Source: Caldilineaceae bacterium
GTDB lineage: Bacteria > Chloroflexota > Anaerolineae > Caldilineales > Caldilineaceae
Reading direction: 5' to 3'
NCBI GenBank assembly: GCA_022824685.1
Contig: JAJDZJ010000212.1
Span: 1 to 38,166 of the forward strand
DNA length: 38,166 nt
The position numbers were made by a program, and so were the translations under genes. The notes under the pieces are model-generated. The model did not search any database. It had not been told where the DNA came from and saw only the letters and a program-made list of their open reading frames with translations. This document shows positions 25,602-35,116 of this stretch, piece after piece; the first letter of the stretch is position 1, and each line of letters opens with the position of its first letter.

Positions 25602-28600
25602 ATGCGGTTTTTCGGGAACCAAGACATAACACAGATTTGTTTGGACGCTGATTTGATGCGACATATATTCGCGAAGCTAAAGCAATCAGGATTTCAAACG
25701 GGAGCAGGTCGCAATTGCGACCGGTTCGGGACTGCGCCTTCACTCACTCTGAGGGCTGTGAGAGGTCCACTGATACTGGCGCTTCTACTGGTTTCAGCCC
25801 TGCTTGCGGTTGTGGGTTCGGCGGGCGAGACAGGGTTTGTTCAGGCCAGCGAGCCCGCTGGCGGCTTAAAGGCGAATTCCTCGCTTTCCCAGCCTCGCGC
25901 CTGGCTGCCCGCCACCTCATATCGGCAGCGTTCCGCCGTAACCAGCACGCTAACTGCGACTCTGTCCGTTTCGGATTTTGGCCTTGGATTTGTCAACTCG
26001 GCCGAGTCTCACAGCGGAACCCAGCGGATTCAGCGCGGTCTTGATACAGGCGCGACGATGGACCGTTTTCCGATTTACTGGGAACAGGTAGAAAGATCGA
26101 TCGGGGCGTACACGTGGACAAGCCAGGACACTGCGATACGCGCGAACGAGAGCCTGGGTATGGCGACGCTGGCGATATTGCTGGGCACGCCGCGCCAGTA
26201 CCGCCTGGGGGGACGGTCGGTGTCGACATCGCTGGGGGGATCTTTTGCCGGGTTGCCGCCGACGCTGGCGCCTCGTTCGGCTGGGTGTTCTCCACAAGAG
26301 GCAGGGGGCGAGTGCGACATTATCGAGAGCGCAAGCTACTCGGGACGGCAAGCAGGGAGCGCGCAGAGCGGGGACGGGGGTGGTTCCGGCGGGCTGCAGG
26401 CGCAGTCCGGCAGTTGTTTGCGCAGCGAGGGACCTCCTGCGCCATTTGGGCTTTGGAACCCGATATTCACGAACGGCAGTGATGTCCCGTCGGATGAAGG
26501 GCGGCTGAATCCCACGAATCCCTGGGCTCGATTTGTCGGAGCGGCGGTGACACGCTACAGGCCCGGGGGCGAGGCGGGAACGCATATTCGGCACTGGGAG
26601 ATCTGGAACGAACCGGATCTGTGCCACTTCTGGTCGGGGACTCCGCAGGAGTATGCCCGGCTCATGAAGGTGGCCTACATTGTGATCAAGTGGATCGACC
26701 CGGAGGCCTACGTAGTGTTCGGCGGTCTGGCGCATTTCGCCAATGGGCAGTGGCTGTACGACATGTTGGACGCGCTGCAGGCCGATTCCCTGAGCGCGCA
26801 GTATGACGGTTTTTTCGATGCGGCCGGGTCGCATCATTACTCGCTGGCGTACGTCGGCTATCAGTACACGAACAAGGTGCGCAACGCATTGAATCAACGG
26901 GGTTGGACAGGCAAGCCGATCTGGATCACGGAGAGCGGGGTCCCGGTATGCGACGACTATCCGGGGCCGAACTGCCCCAGCCCGTGGCGGGCCAGAGCGA
27001 AGGAGCAGGCTTCGTACATATGGCAGAACATCGCCTACACGCGACTGGCGGGAGGGGGCCCAATCTTCCATTTCATGCTGCATGACGATTGCGGCAATGT
27101 GGTGGCGGTTGATTCTCCGGACGGCTTTGGTCTGGCAAAGAACGAGAGCACGAGCTACTGCTCACCTTCCAATGCGGAGCAACGGCTGGCTTACTCGGCG
27201 TTCAAGTTGGCAAATGAGCATCTGACGGGTACGACGGTTTCATGGGCAGACATTGAACGGTTCCGGGTGCGGCGCGTGGCCTTGTATCACCCGGAGACGG
27301 AGGAGCGGCGCCTGCTGGCATGGGCGCTCACTTCGGAGGCACAGACTGGGCATATACCCGCCACCGGGACGAGCGCACGTCTGATCAAGATGGACGGCAC
27401 TGAAACTGTTATTACGCCTACGGCCGGCATCTACGAGGTCAGCCTGGCGGGCTCCACAAATGCGAACTGGCCGGACGGGCAAGGCGGGTACGGGATGGGC
27501 ATTTTCGGCGAGCCGGTGATGCTGATTGAGGAGGATACGCTGCCGCCCACGGCTTCGATTCTGGACCTGCCCACCTATTCTCCGCAGTCGATCACAGTCA
27601 ACTGGCTGGTGAATGACTGGGGCTCCGGGGTCGCCGCGGCCGACATCTACGTACGGGTCGATGGCGGGGAATGGGCGCTGTGGCAGGAAGGCGTCGCGGC
27701 TTTCGGGAGAGCATCTTATAGCGGTGAGGCGGGCAAGCGTTACGAATTCAGCATTGGAGCTGAAGATCTGCTGGGGCACGAGCTGGAGATGGGGGCAGTT
27801 CTGGGCGAGACGACCGTGGCGGAGAGCAGCGCGGTTACGGGAAGGGTCATCAATCCGGCCGGTGAGGGCGCGGTTGGGGTCACGGTGCAGATTGGCGAGA
27901 CGACGACCACAACGGGAGCGAACGGGCAGTTCACGATGACCGTGCCGATTGGCAGCTGGAACATTTCGGTCAGTGAACAGTTGCTGATACGCCGGAGGTC
28001 GTTCGAGACGAGTGACAGTTTGGCGTTGTTGTATTCGCCGGGGACGAATGCAGTGACGAACGGCGACTTTGAGAGTTCTTTTGACAGTTGGACAAAGTCC
28101 GGCAGTTCTACTTCCGCGATCGAGGGCCAGGGCGGGACCTCCGACCACGCGCTGCGGCTGGCCAGCGCTTTTGTCGCAAACGACGGCGTACCTGGCACCG
28201 AGGGCAGCGACGGCGGCAACAGCACCGTTTCTCAGCGGGTGACCGTGCCTACGGGCCGTCCCTATCTGGCATTCGCCTACAGGGTGGAGTCGGCGGAAAC
28301 GGAGACGGACAGGGACAAGTTCGAGGTCATCGCAGTGGAGGAGGGTCAGCCGGCCAACTACGTGTTGGTCCAGCGTGAGAGCAGCGGATGGCAGTATCGG
28401 CATATTGACATGGCACAGTATGCGGGCAAGGAGATCAATCTGATCTTCAATTTGTATGAGACTTCACCTAACCGGCGGACGAGCGCGTGGATCGACCTGG
28501 TGACGTTGAGCGACGCGCCGGCCCAGGGTCTGCAGAGCAGCGGGCCGGGCGCAGGACTTGGGGCCAGGCCGCGGCCGGCGGACGCGCCTCCCGCTCAGCG

Positions 28601-28688
28601 ATCGCCTGGGGCGTCGGGGCAAGGGGAGGAGTCATCGGCCAGTTACAGAGTCTTTTTCCCCGTCGTGCTGAACGCGAGTGATCCATAG
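25602..28688 (+). CDS. large secreted multidomain protein with clan GH-A glycosidase-like barrel
   Basis: The open frame is 1028 aa. A hydrophobic export segment (PLILALLLVSALLAVVGSAG, about 55-75) shows it is secreted. The true start may be the GTG at 25758 (residue 53), which would place that segment at the N-terminus. The barrel (about 120-560) has the clan GH-A acid/base motif WEIWNEPDLCHFW (Glu337) and nucleophile motif WITESGVP (Glu444), with a low-complexity Gly/Ser/Cys insert near 220-290. Then come a carboxypeptidase-regulatory-like beta domain (VTGRVINPAGEGAVGVTVQI, about 745-800), a jelly-roll-like carbohydrate-binding region opening NGDFESSFDSW (about 815-965), a Pro/Gly linker and the tail YRVFFPVVLN. 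It likely attacks plant or algal glycans. GH family not assigned. Confidence 0.78.
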   Translation: MRFFGNQDITQICLDADLMRHIFAKLKQSGFQTGAGRNCDRFGTAPSLTLRAVRGPLILALLLVSALLAVVGSAGETGFVQASEPAGGLKANSSLSQPRAWLPATSYRQRSAVTSTLTATLSVSDFGLGFVNSAESHSGTQRIQRGLDTGATMDRFPIYWEQVERSIGAYTWTSQDTAIRANESLGMATLAILLGTPRQYRLGGRSVSTSLGGSFAGLPPTLAPRSAGCSPQEAGGECDIIESASYSGRQAGSAQSGDGGGSGGLQAQSGSCLRSEGPPAPFGLWNPIFTNGSDVPSDEGRLNPTNPWARFVGAAVTRYRPGGEAGTHIRHWEIWNEPDLCHFWSGTPQEYARLMKVAYIVIKWIDPEAYVVFGGLAHFANGQWLYDMLDALQADSLSAQYDGFFDAAGSHHYSLAYVGYQYTNKVRNALNQRGWTGKPIWITESGVPVCDDYPGPNCPSPWRARAKEQASYIWQNIAYTRLAGGGPIFHFMLHDDCGNVVAVDSPDGFGLAKNESTSYCSPSNAEQRLAYSAFKLANEHLTGTTVSWADIERFRVRRVALYHPETEERRLLAWALTSEAQTGHIPATGTSARLIKMDGTETVITPTAGIYEVSLAGSTNANWPDGQGGYGMGIFGEPVMLIEEDTLPPTASILDLPTYSPQSITVNWLVNDWGSGVAAADIYVRVDGGEWALWQEGVAAFGRASYSGEAGKRYEFSIGAEDLLGHELEMGAVLGETTVAESSAVTGRVINPAGEGAVGVTVQIGETTTTTGANGQFTMTVPIGSWNISVSEQLLIRRRSFETSDSLALLYSPGTNAVTNGDFESSFDSWTKSGSSTSAIEGQGGTSDHALRLASAFVANDGVPGTEGSDGGNSTVSQRVTVPTGRPYLAFAYRVESAETETDRDKFEVIAVEEGQPANYVLVQRESSGWQYRHIDMAQYAGKEINLIFNLYETSPNRRTSAWIDLVTLSDAPAQGLQSSGPGAGLGARPRPADAPPAQRSPGASGQGEESSASYRVFFPVVLNASDP

Positions 28689-28714
28689 CGACCGTCTTCA
28701 GGCCTGGTTGAAGG

Positions 28715-29092
28715 TCAGCCGTCCTCTTCGAGGCCGACAAGCTCCTCCTCAGGGGAGAGCTCGCGCCATAGGAACCATGCCCCGGCGCGGCGCTGTCCCT
28801 TGGGGGCCCGATCATAGTAGATGTCAAAGAGCCGGCCTTCTGCGGTGCGCACGCGGAAGTAGGCCCTGCCCTGGCCCCACGAGCCTTGCGTGCGACCGCT
28901 GCGCACGTGGTAGGGCGGCCTTCCGCCCTGCGTCCGGATTTCCGGCTTGCCATAGCGGTGCCACATGGCCAGCATTTCGGAGACGGCGTGTGTTTTTCCC
29001 TGCCAGTTGAAGGAGACGGGAACGTCCGGTTTTTTCTCCAGCGAGAATCCGGCGGAGAGTTTCACGGCGATTTCGCGTCCGATGAACTGCAT
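28715..29092 (-). CDS. DUF6504-like small protein
   Basis: The 125-residue protein has SFNWQGKTHAVSEMLAMWHRYG in its first half and AYFRVRTAEGRLFDIYYDRA later. This F-W-G / W / RV-x-x-x-G-x-x-x-D-I pattern recalls DUF6504 proteins. Those are often near the ImuB/DnaE2 mutagenic polymerase genes, but none is here. Arg-rich and cytosolic; function unknown. The assignment rests on pattern memory only. Confidence 0.55.
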   Translation of the reverse strand: MQFIGREIAVKLSAGFSLEKKPDVPVSFNWQGKTHAVSEMLAMWHRYGKPEIRTQGGRPPYHVRSGRTQGSWGQGRAYFRVRTAEGRLFDIYYDRAPKGQRRAGAWFLWRELSPEEELVGLEEDG

Positions 29093-29134
29093 GGATTTAC
29101 CTCACTGGCGTCAGTGAAAACCGGGGCCGGCAGC

Positions 29135-30478
29135 CTACGACCTACCTGTCACAAGAGATTTCAGATTTGCCTGGCGCGTGTCGAGCAGAATCATATTGAG
29201 TACGGTGAGAACGACCAATAGGGCAGAGATACCAAAGACAGGCGCGAAGCCGACAGTGACAACCAGCCCGAAGGCCAGCAAAGGCCCCACGGCAGATCCC
29301 AGGTCGGAGGCGGTGGCATAGGCGCCTACGAAAAGTTGCGGATGGTGTGTGACCAGGGCTGTTTGATTGGCGTAGGTGTCGAGCACGACGTTTACGCCGG
29401 TGCTGACGATCAAGACGGCCAGCAGCGCAACGAGGGCCAGGGCGCCGGGCATTGTGAGCATTAGGGCCAGACCGAGGCAGAGCAGGAGGACAAGAATCAG
29501 GGTGAGCCGGATGCGCCCGAACAGGTCCGAGAGCGCGCCCATTGCGGCGCCGAGGAAGAGGTCGGAAAACCAGCGGGTTCCGAGTACGATTCCGGATAGG
29601 GCGCCAACCTGTAGACCGAGGAGGATGCCTTCGGACTGGCTACCGAAGCGGTCGGCCAGAAAGACGGAGGCAGTGGCCACGAGGATAGAGTTGAGCAACA
29701 GTTTGAAGAATCCGACGAGAAGGACTGCGCGTTGAAGGGGATCGGAGAGCGATTCCATCCAGCCACCGAGAATATCATGATCTTCGCGCTCTGTGACGCT
29801 GCTCTCGGAGGGATTGTCTGACTGGGCATTGGAATTGGAGGGATCGTCTTCGTAGTGAGGGGAGGCGCTCGCCGGCCAGTTCAGTCCAAAGGCAATGGGT
29901 ATGGCCAGGGCGGAGATGCCGGCAATGGACAGGACTGTTGTCTGGAAGCCAAAGTGATCGAAGAGAAACCCGCCTATGACGGCGCTGACTGCGCTGCCGC
30001 CGCGAACCACGCCCCACATCAGCCCCATCAGGCGGCCAGCGTTTGCTTGATCGCCGGCCCATATCGATTGGAAGGTGCCCTGGCGAAGGCCGGACCAGCT
30101 GATCCCCCACCCGATTCGCGCCAGGAGCAGAACGATGAAGCCAAACTCCAGACCATAGGCTGCTGTGGTCAGCACACCGAGAATCGAGGAAACAACGAAG
30201 GCCCGGTACGGGCCGAACCGGGCAAAAATCGCGCTGAGCCAGGTATTGGAGAAGAGACGGACGAGGCGGTTTGCGCTGAGGAGCAGGCCAACCTGCTGGG
30301 GCGAAATGGACAACTCTCCTGCTGATAGCGGGAGAATGGCGTAGAGGAGGGAGTCGCCCATGATTGCGAAGGCGACTGCCCCTGATACGACGAGTACCAG
30401 CGCGGTGGCGGGCGACAGGCGAAGGAGCGGTATGCGCGGCGATTTGGCCGGTTCAGGATTGTGGTCTGATTGGGACAT
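29135..30478 (-). CDS. MFS family permease
   Basis: The protein of about 447 residues has twelve hydrophobic segments in two halves, split by a charged central loop rich in Ser, Asn, Asp and Glu. The first segment (ALVLVVSGAVAFAIMG) begins near residue 22, and the cytosolic loop carries ANRLVRLFSN, a variant of the MFS motif between helices 2 and 3. It may export drugs or metabolites; substrate unknown. The ATG at 30478 is chosen; a GTG at 30511 would add 11 residues. Neither has a clear Shine-Dalgarno. Transcribed leftward from an extended -10 promoter. Confidence 0.82.
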   Translation of the reverse strand: MSQSDHNPEPAKSPRIPLLRLSPATALVLVVSGAVAFAIMGDSLLYAILPLSAGELSISPQQVGLLLSANRLVRLFSNTWLSAIFARFGPYRAFVVSSILGVLTTAAYGLEFGFIVLLLARIGWGISWSGLRQGTFQSIWAGDQANAGRLMGLMWGVVRGGSAVSAVIGGFLFDHFGFQTTVLSIAGISALAIPIAFGLNWPASASPHYEDDPSNSNAQSDNPSESSVTEREDHDILGGWMESLSDPLQRAVLLVGFFKLLLNSILVATASVFLADRFGSQSEGILLGLQVGALSGIVLGTRWFSDLFLGAAMGALSDLFGRIRLTLILVLLLCLGLALMLTMPGALALVALLAVLIVSTGVNVVLDTYANQTALVTHHPQLFVGAYATASDLGSAVGPLLAFGLVVTVGFAPVFGISALLVVLTVLNMILLDTRQANLKSLVTGRS

Positions 30479-30562
30479 TCCGGCAGCCAGGGCGCAGTGA
30501 CATCCGGACACGAACAGGAACCGTCCCTGCTCGCTTGGAATGGGGGTGTGCCGATTCGAGCC

Positions 30563-30571
30563 ATTGTAACA
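30563..30571 (-). promoter_or_regulatory. extended -10 promoter of the MFS gene
   Basis: Reading leftward, TGTTACAAT (TG extension at 30571-30569, TACAAT at 30563-30568). No good -35 box. Confidence 0.4.
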
Positions 30572-30642
30572 CAGGGAGAATGTGATGCGTTCATAGGCAT
30601 GAAGCGGCGTTTTGCAGGGAAACGGCGGGCGGAGGAACGCTT

Positions 30643-30671
30643 TTGACAGAGTTGGAGTCTGAAGATAGTAT
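30643..30671 (+). promoter_or_regulatory. promoter of the aldolase-oxidoreductase-phosphorylase operon
   Basis: TTGACA (30643-30648), a 17-nt spacer and TAGTAT (30666-30671). The predicted leader is about 110 nt. Divergent from the MFS promoter. Confidence 0.6.
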
Positions 30672-30788
30672 CGAGTAGGCGTATGTGTGAAAGGGGTTGC
30701 GACCTTGATTCAGTTGGGCCATGGGTCGGACTGGCTGGGCTTTGCGTCAGATTGTTGAAACAGAATTCTTGCTATTTCGGGGGACATC

Positions 30789-31553
30789 GTGATCGAAAAC
30801 ACTGCGAAACGGAAGATGCAGGCGGGGCAAGCGGCTTTTGGGTTTACCCTTGGGATGGGGTCTTCGCTGAATGCTGAGCTGTTGAGCCGAAGTGGGATCG
30901 ACTTTGTGATGGTAGACCGGCAGCACGGTTCATGGGGAGAGGACAGCGCCATTGCCGCGCTTGCGGCAATCCATGGGAGTTCGGCCGTTCCGATGGCGCG
31001 GGTGGCCCGCAATGATTACACGTTTATCGGCCGGCTGCTGGACGAAGGCATGTTGGGCATGATCGTGCCAATGGTGGATACGGCAGAGCAGGCTCGCATG
31101 GCGGCCGAATCATGCCTGCTGCCGCCCGAAGGCAAGCGCTCCTGGGGCTGGGGCCGGGCCAAGCTGTACGGCGCGGAATATGCTGACCGGATCAATGAGG
31201 AGCTCTTTGTGGCGGTGCAGTTGGAGAGCGCGGAGGCGGTGGAGAATGCGGAGGCGATCCTGAGCACGCCGGGGATTGACGGCTGCTGGACAGGGCCGAG
31301 CGACCTGGCGCTTTCGCTGGGTTTTCACCCGTCGGAAATGGACGAACATGACGCGCATGCGCGGGCGCTGGAGAACATTTTGGCGGCGTGCAGAAATACA
31401 GGCAAGATTCCCGGCATCGCCGGCCGAAGCGTAGAAGACGCGCTGAACAGAGCCGGCCAGGGGTTCCGGTTCATCACAGCGACCAGCGATGGTGGTTTGC
31501 TGGAATCGGGCGCGGCCGCAGCGGTTGTCCGGCTGGCTTCCTTCTCAGGCTAA
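30789..31553 (+). CDS. HpcH/HpaI family aldolase
   Basis: The 254-residue class II pyruvate-type aldolase has VMVDRQHGSWG (catalytic His region), MARVARND (Arg for substrate carboxylate), VAVQLESAEAVENAE (metal Glu) and WTGPSDLALSLG (metal Asp). It would cleave or form 2-keto-4-hydroxy acids such as 2-keto-3-deoxy-glucarate. The exact substrate is not readable. GTG start with GGGGGA close upstream. First gene of a rightward operon. It could process products of sugar-acid dehydratases; a link to the MR/MLE gene at 6110 is speculative. Confidence 0.88.
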   Translation: MIENTAKRKMQAGQAAFGFTLGMGSSLNAELLSRSGIDFVMVDRQHGSWGEDSAIAALAAIHGSSAVPMARVARNDYTFIGRLLDEGMLGMIVPMVDTAEQARMAAESCLLPPEGKRSWGWGRAKLYGAEYADRINEELFVAVQLESAEAVENAEAILSTPGIDGCWTGPSDLALSLGFHPSEMDEHDAHARALENILAACRNTGKIPGIAGRSVEDALNRAGQGFRFITATSDGGLLESGAAAAVVRLASFSG

Positions 31554-31673
31554 CGGAAGATATCCTGGGGCACGGGAGGGCGTGGAAGCGGACTTAGAGA
31601 ATCCTTGGCTGGAGGAGATGGGGCAGTGGGCGGCCGCTTGCCAAGGGATCGGGAGTTTGAAAGGACTCGTTGA

Positions 31674-32873
31674 ATGGCTACTCCATCTGACTTTCTTGTT
31701 GTCGGCGCGGGCATATTTGGTTCGACAACGGCGTTGACGCTGCGCGAGCGCGGTTACAACGTCACATTGATCGATCCTGGACCGCTCCCTTACGCCCTGG
31801 CCGCCTCGACGGATGTGAGCAAGGTAGTCCGAATGGAATACGGCAGCAACCGGCAATACATGCAGATGGTGATACAGGCGATCGAGGGGTTCCACCGCTG
31901 GAATGCGTTGTTCGGGGAGACGCTGTACCATGAGACGGGCATTTTGGCGGCATCGATGGCGCCAATGGAGGATAACGAGTTTGTCAAGAGCAGCTATGAT
32001 ATGTTGCTGGAGGAGGGACAGCGGCCCGAAAGGTTGGACGGGGCCGAGATAGCGCGTCGCTTTCCGGCCTGGACAACTGGGACGTATGTGGACGGCTTTT
32101 ACAATCCGCGCGGCGGCTACGCCGAGAGCGGACGGGTTGTGGGCAAGCTGGTGGCGCATGCCGCGGAGGCGGGGGTCGACGTTCGGTCCGGTCAGACCGC
32201 TGACCAGCTTTTGCTGAGCGGCAACCGGGTTCAGGGTGTGCGAACACGTGAAGGCGAGACCTTTTCAGCGGAACACACCGTGGTGGCAGCCGGGTCCTGG
32301 ACACACTGGCTGTTGCCGGAGTTGCAGCCGGTGATGAAGTCAACGGGGCACCCGATTTTTCATCTGAATCCAGTCGATCCCGCTACATTCACGGCGCCGG
32401 ATTTTGTCGTCTTTTTCGGCGACACGTCTCGCACGGGCTGGTACGGCTTTCCGATGTTGAGAGAAGGGGTAATGAAGATTTCGCGGCACGGGGTGGGGGT
32501 GGAATTGCACCCGGAGGATGATGAGCGCGTCGTTTACGAGGAGGATTTTGCGGAACTGCGCAAGTTCCTGGGGGACACATTTCCCGCCCTGCTGGACGCG
32601 GAGATTACCTATACGCGGCGGTGTTTGTACAATGACACGCTTGATGAACATTTCTGGATCGACCACCATCCTGGAATGGAGGGGTTGAGTGTTGCGACGG
32701 GAGGAAGCGGCCACGGATTCAAATTCGGGCCGGTTCTCGGCGACTTGATCGCGGATGTGGTCGAAGACAAGCCGAACGATTGGGCAGCGCCGTTCCGGTG
32801 GCGCCACCTTGATCCCGGCATGACGGGACAGGAGGCTTCGCGCTATCACGGGGATGAGGAAGACGGCAACTAG
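31674..32873 (+). CDS. FAD-dependent oxidoreductase, monomeric sarcosine oxidase-like
   Basis: The 399-residue DAO-family flavoenzyme has the FAD loop VVGAGIFGSTTALTL at about 9-23, followed by an acidic end of the strand (LIDPGP). Cys317 in RRCLYNDTLDEHFWIDHHP matches the Cys that binds FAD covalently in monomeric sarcosine/N-methyltryptophan oxidases (family knowledge: Cys315 in Bacillus enzyme). The closing GGSGHGFKFGPVLGDL is also typical. It likely oxidises an N-methyl or secondary amino acid. It lies 120 nt after the aldolase gene. Confidence 0.87.
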   Translation: MATPSDFLVVGAGIFGSTTALTLRERGYNVTLIDPGPLPYALAASTDVSKVVRMEYGSNRQYMQMVIQAIEGFHRWNALFGETLYHETGILAASMAPMEDNEFVKSSYDMLLEEGQRPERLDGAEIARRFPAWTTGTYVDGFYNPRGGYAESGRVVGKLVAHAAEAGVDVRSGQTADQLLLSGNRVQGVRTREGETFSAEHTVVAAGSWTHWLLPELQPVMKSTGHPIFHLNPVDPATFTAPDFVVFFGDTSRTGWYGFPMLREGVMKISRHGVGVELHPEDDERVVYEEDFAELRKFLGDTFPALLDAEITYTRRCLYNDTLDEHFWIDHHPGMEGLSVATGGSGHGFKFGPVLGDLIADVVEDKPNDWAAPFRWRHLDPGMTGQEASRYHGDEEDGN

Positions 32874-32946
32874 CGTTTGGGCGATAAAGTACGTGCGGGG
32901 GGGTTGGACGACCTGACGGAAGCGCCCCCTCTTCTGGGCATATGAA

Positions 32947-33810
32947 TTGACACAACAGTTTGGACTTGCCGAGTACTACAGCGCGGCGGAGTACGTGCGC
33001 ACGCGAATTGAAGGCAGGGGAATCCAGCTGGCCGGGGAGCGGCCGGTCGGCCTGATTCTGGGGAGCGGATTGAATCCGCTGGCGGAGGCGATAGAAGGCG
33101 GGGAGGCGATCCCGTTTGGGGAGATTCCGCACTTTCGCAGCAGCACGGCGCCTGGACATGCGGGGCGGCTGATTGTGGGCCGGCTGGCGGGACAGACGGT
33201 GGCGGCGATGCAGGGCCGGATCCACTTCTACGAGGGGTACACCGTAGAGGAGATCACTTTTCCCATTCGGGTGATGCGCCGACTGGGCGTAGAAAGGCTG
33301 ATTCTGACGAATGCGGCGGGCGGCTTGAATTCCAGATTTCGGGTCGGAGACTTCATGCTGATTGTTGACCATCTTAACTTTGTAGGGATGGCGGGTCACA
33401 ATCCCTTGATCGGCCCTAACATGGAGTCGATTGGAACGAGATTTCCGTCAATGACGCATACGTATGCGCGAAATCTGCGCCAGACGGCGCTGGCGTGTGC
33501 GCAGGAGTTGGGGATCACACTGCGGCAGGGCGTTTACGCCTTTCTGGCGGGCCCAAACTTTGAAACGCCGGCTGAGGTTCGCTATCTACGCATAGTGGGC
33601 GCGGACGCGGTGGGGATGAGCACAGTGCCAGAAGCGCTTGTGGCGGTCCACGCGGGGATGGAGGTACTGGGAATCAGCACGATCACGAATGCGGCGATTG
33701 ATCGACTGGATTCGGAAGGGGATACCAGCGAGGACGAGGTGATGGAGACGGGCAGAATGGTCGTTCCAAGATTGACGGCGCTGATTACGAAGATCCTGGA
33801 AAAGATGTAG
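32947..33810 (+). CDS. purine-nucleoside phosphorylase (trimeric class)
   Basis: It splits purine nucleosides with phosphate in salvage. The 287-residue length fits. Seen are LILGSGLNPLAE (phosphate loop), TAPGHAGRL, MQGRIHFYEGY, ILTNAAGGLN, GPNFETPAEVR and GADAVGMSTVPE. The conserved base-binding Asn lies in STITNAA. The start is a TTG at 32947 with a weak ribosome site, so it may be internal (GTG at 32995 is an option). It ends the operon; a terminator hairpin follows. Confidence 0.93.
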   Translation: MTQQFGLAEYYSAAEYVRTRIEGRGIQLAGERPVGLILGSGLNPLAEAIEGGEAIPFGEIPHFRSSTAPGHAGRLIVGRLAGQTVAAMQGRIHFYEGYTVEEITFPIRVMRRLGVERLILTNAAGGLNSRFRVGDFMLIVDHLNFVGMAGHNPLIGPNMESIGTRFPSMTHTYARNLRQTALACAQELGITLRQGVYAFLAGPNFETPAEVRYLRIVGADAVGMSTVPEALVAVHAGMEVLGISTITNAAIDRLDSEGDTSEDEVMETGRMVVPRLTALITKILEKM

Positions 33811-33827
33811 GCGTGAATCGAGAATAG

Positions 33828-33864
33828 AAGAGCGTGGACTCGCTTGGCGCGTCTCCGCTCTTTT
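33828..33864 (+). terminator. intrinsic terminator after the phosphorylase gene
   Basis: AAGAGCG (33828-33834) pairs with CGCTCTT (33856-33862) and is followed by TTTT. The loop is 21 nt. It lies between two convergent genes. Confidence 0.5.
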
Positions 33865-33931
33865 GTGACTGGAACAGGCGCCGCATGTGACCTGGAGTGT
33901 GGCCGCACGCGCGATGGGGAGGCATTGGGCG

Positions 33932-34987
33932 TTATGCGCCGGCGACAGCCTCCCGCTCTTCATCGGTCGACCTGGCGATTTTGAGGTGTTCGTCCTCGGG
34001 ACGCTCCTCGCGCATTGCTTTCATGAACTCGATGTGCGCGGGTTGGCGCACGAAGCCGAGCCTATTGTTGATTCCTAGCATGGCCTGGTTGTTTATCTCG
34101 TTCCAGGTTCGGATCTCCTTGAAGCCATTTTTGAGAGCATATTCGACGGAAAGAACCTTCAGGGCCATGGCGATGCCGCGTTTGCGGTGTGAACGGGCCA
34201 CGCCGGTAAGGCCGACATAGAGAAGCTCGGCGTTTGCCTGGCTGGACCACAGGTTGGTCATCCCCACGTATTCGCCGTCGTCGAGAGCGACGAACCAGGC
34301 GTCGGGGATCAGATTTGTCCGTTCCCAGACTTTCTGAAACTCCTCAAAGGGCACCTTTGAAGGCGGTTCGGGGCTGGGGACGTCGCGGTCGATTAGCCAC
34401 TCCAGTTCGTAGAGCTTTCGATCGCGATTGGGATCGGATTTCAGCTCTGCGACGGTTTTGACCTCAATCCCTTGCTCCGCGACGCTCTTCGGGTACCGGC
34501 TCCACTCTTCCAGGTCGAGACTCTCCGGGTTCAGACGGGATTCCCAGTCGCGCATACATTCGTTGAAGCCGAGTTTCTGGGCAAATCGAATGCCGTCTTC
34601 GTAGTCTTCGCGCGTGTGAGCAAGGAGGCGGAGGGGATCGAACTGCTGGACCTCCAGGCGCAAGCGCTCCCAAAGCGCGGTACCGACGCCGCGATTGCGG
34701 AATTCCGGCAGCACTTCCACTCCAACGAACAGCTTGCCGGGGTGGTTAATCCATAGAGACTGGCTGTAACTTGCAAAGCCGACCGGTCTGCCGTCGATCT
34801 CAGCGAAGAATCGGCCCCTCTTTGTCAGCTTGGATCGTTTTTCGTCGGACTCCTTCCACTCTTCCACAGTATCGGGATATTCAGGCCAGACGGCGTTCGT
34901 GATTTTGACGGCCTGCCGGTAGTCTTCATCGTTTTGTTCGAAAGGACGAATTGTAATCAAGGCTTTTGCTCCATTTGCGATAGTCAT
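33932..34987 (-). CDS. double-domain GNAT acetyltransferase
   Basis: The 351-residue protein has two GNAT folds. Domain 1 (about 12-155) has the acetyl-CoA loop VEVLPEFRNRGVGTALW. Domain 2 (about 172-330) has TGVARSHRKRGIAMALKV and ends with the NNQAMLGINNRLGF motif of the GNAT C-terminal helix. The acceptor is unknown: tandem GNATs acetylate antibiotics, peptides or metabolites. The ATG has only a weak ribosome site; a TTG at 34960 with GGAG eight bases upstream is an alternative. Upstream lies an apparent leader-peptide attenuator (35068-35293), so expression probably responds to translation status. Confidence 0.87.
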   Translation of the reverse strand: MTIANGAKALITIRPFEQNDEDYRQAVKITNAVWPEYPDTVEEWKESDEKRSKLTKRGRFFAEIDGRPVGFASYSQSLWINHPGKLFVGVEVLPEFRNRGVGTALWERLRLEVQQFDPLRLLAHTREDYEDGIRFAQKLGFNECMRDWESRLNPESLDLEEWSRYPKSVAEQGIEVKTVAELKSDPNRDRKLYELEWLIDRDVPSPEPPSKVPFEEFQKVWERTNLIPDAWFVALDDGEYVGMTNLWSSQANAELLYVGLTGVARSHRKRGIAMALKVLSVEYALKNGFKEIRTWNEINNQAMLGINNRLGFVRQPAHIEFMKAMREERPEDEHLKIARSTDEEREAVAGA

Positions 34988-35067
34988 CGGGTTCCAGGGG
35001 ATTGTCGAGGAAGCACACAGATCTGCGCTTCGTTTTCAGCGGGCGCTCTCGCGCCGGTTGCGGACAC

Positions 35068-35105
35068 AAAAAAACCGTGGAGCGGTCGAAACACGCGTCC
35101 ACGGT
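35068..35105 (-). terminator. intrinsic terminator in the leader of the GNAT gene
   Basis: Reading leftward, ACCGTGGA (35105-35098) and TCCACGGT (35081-35074) form an 8-bp stem, with the last T of the second arm beginning a run of seven T (35074-35068). It lies about 80 nt upstream of the GNAT start, i.e. before the gene, which is the attenuator position. Confidence 0.8.
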
Positions 35106-35116
35106 CTGAAGTAAGG

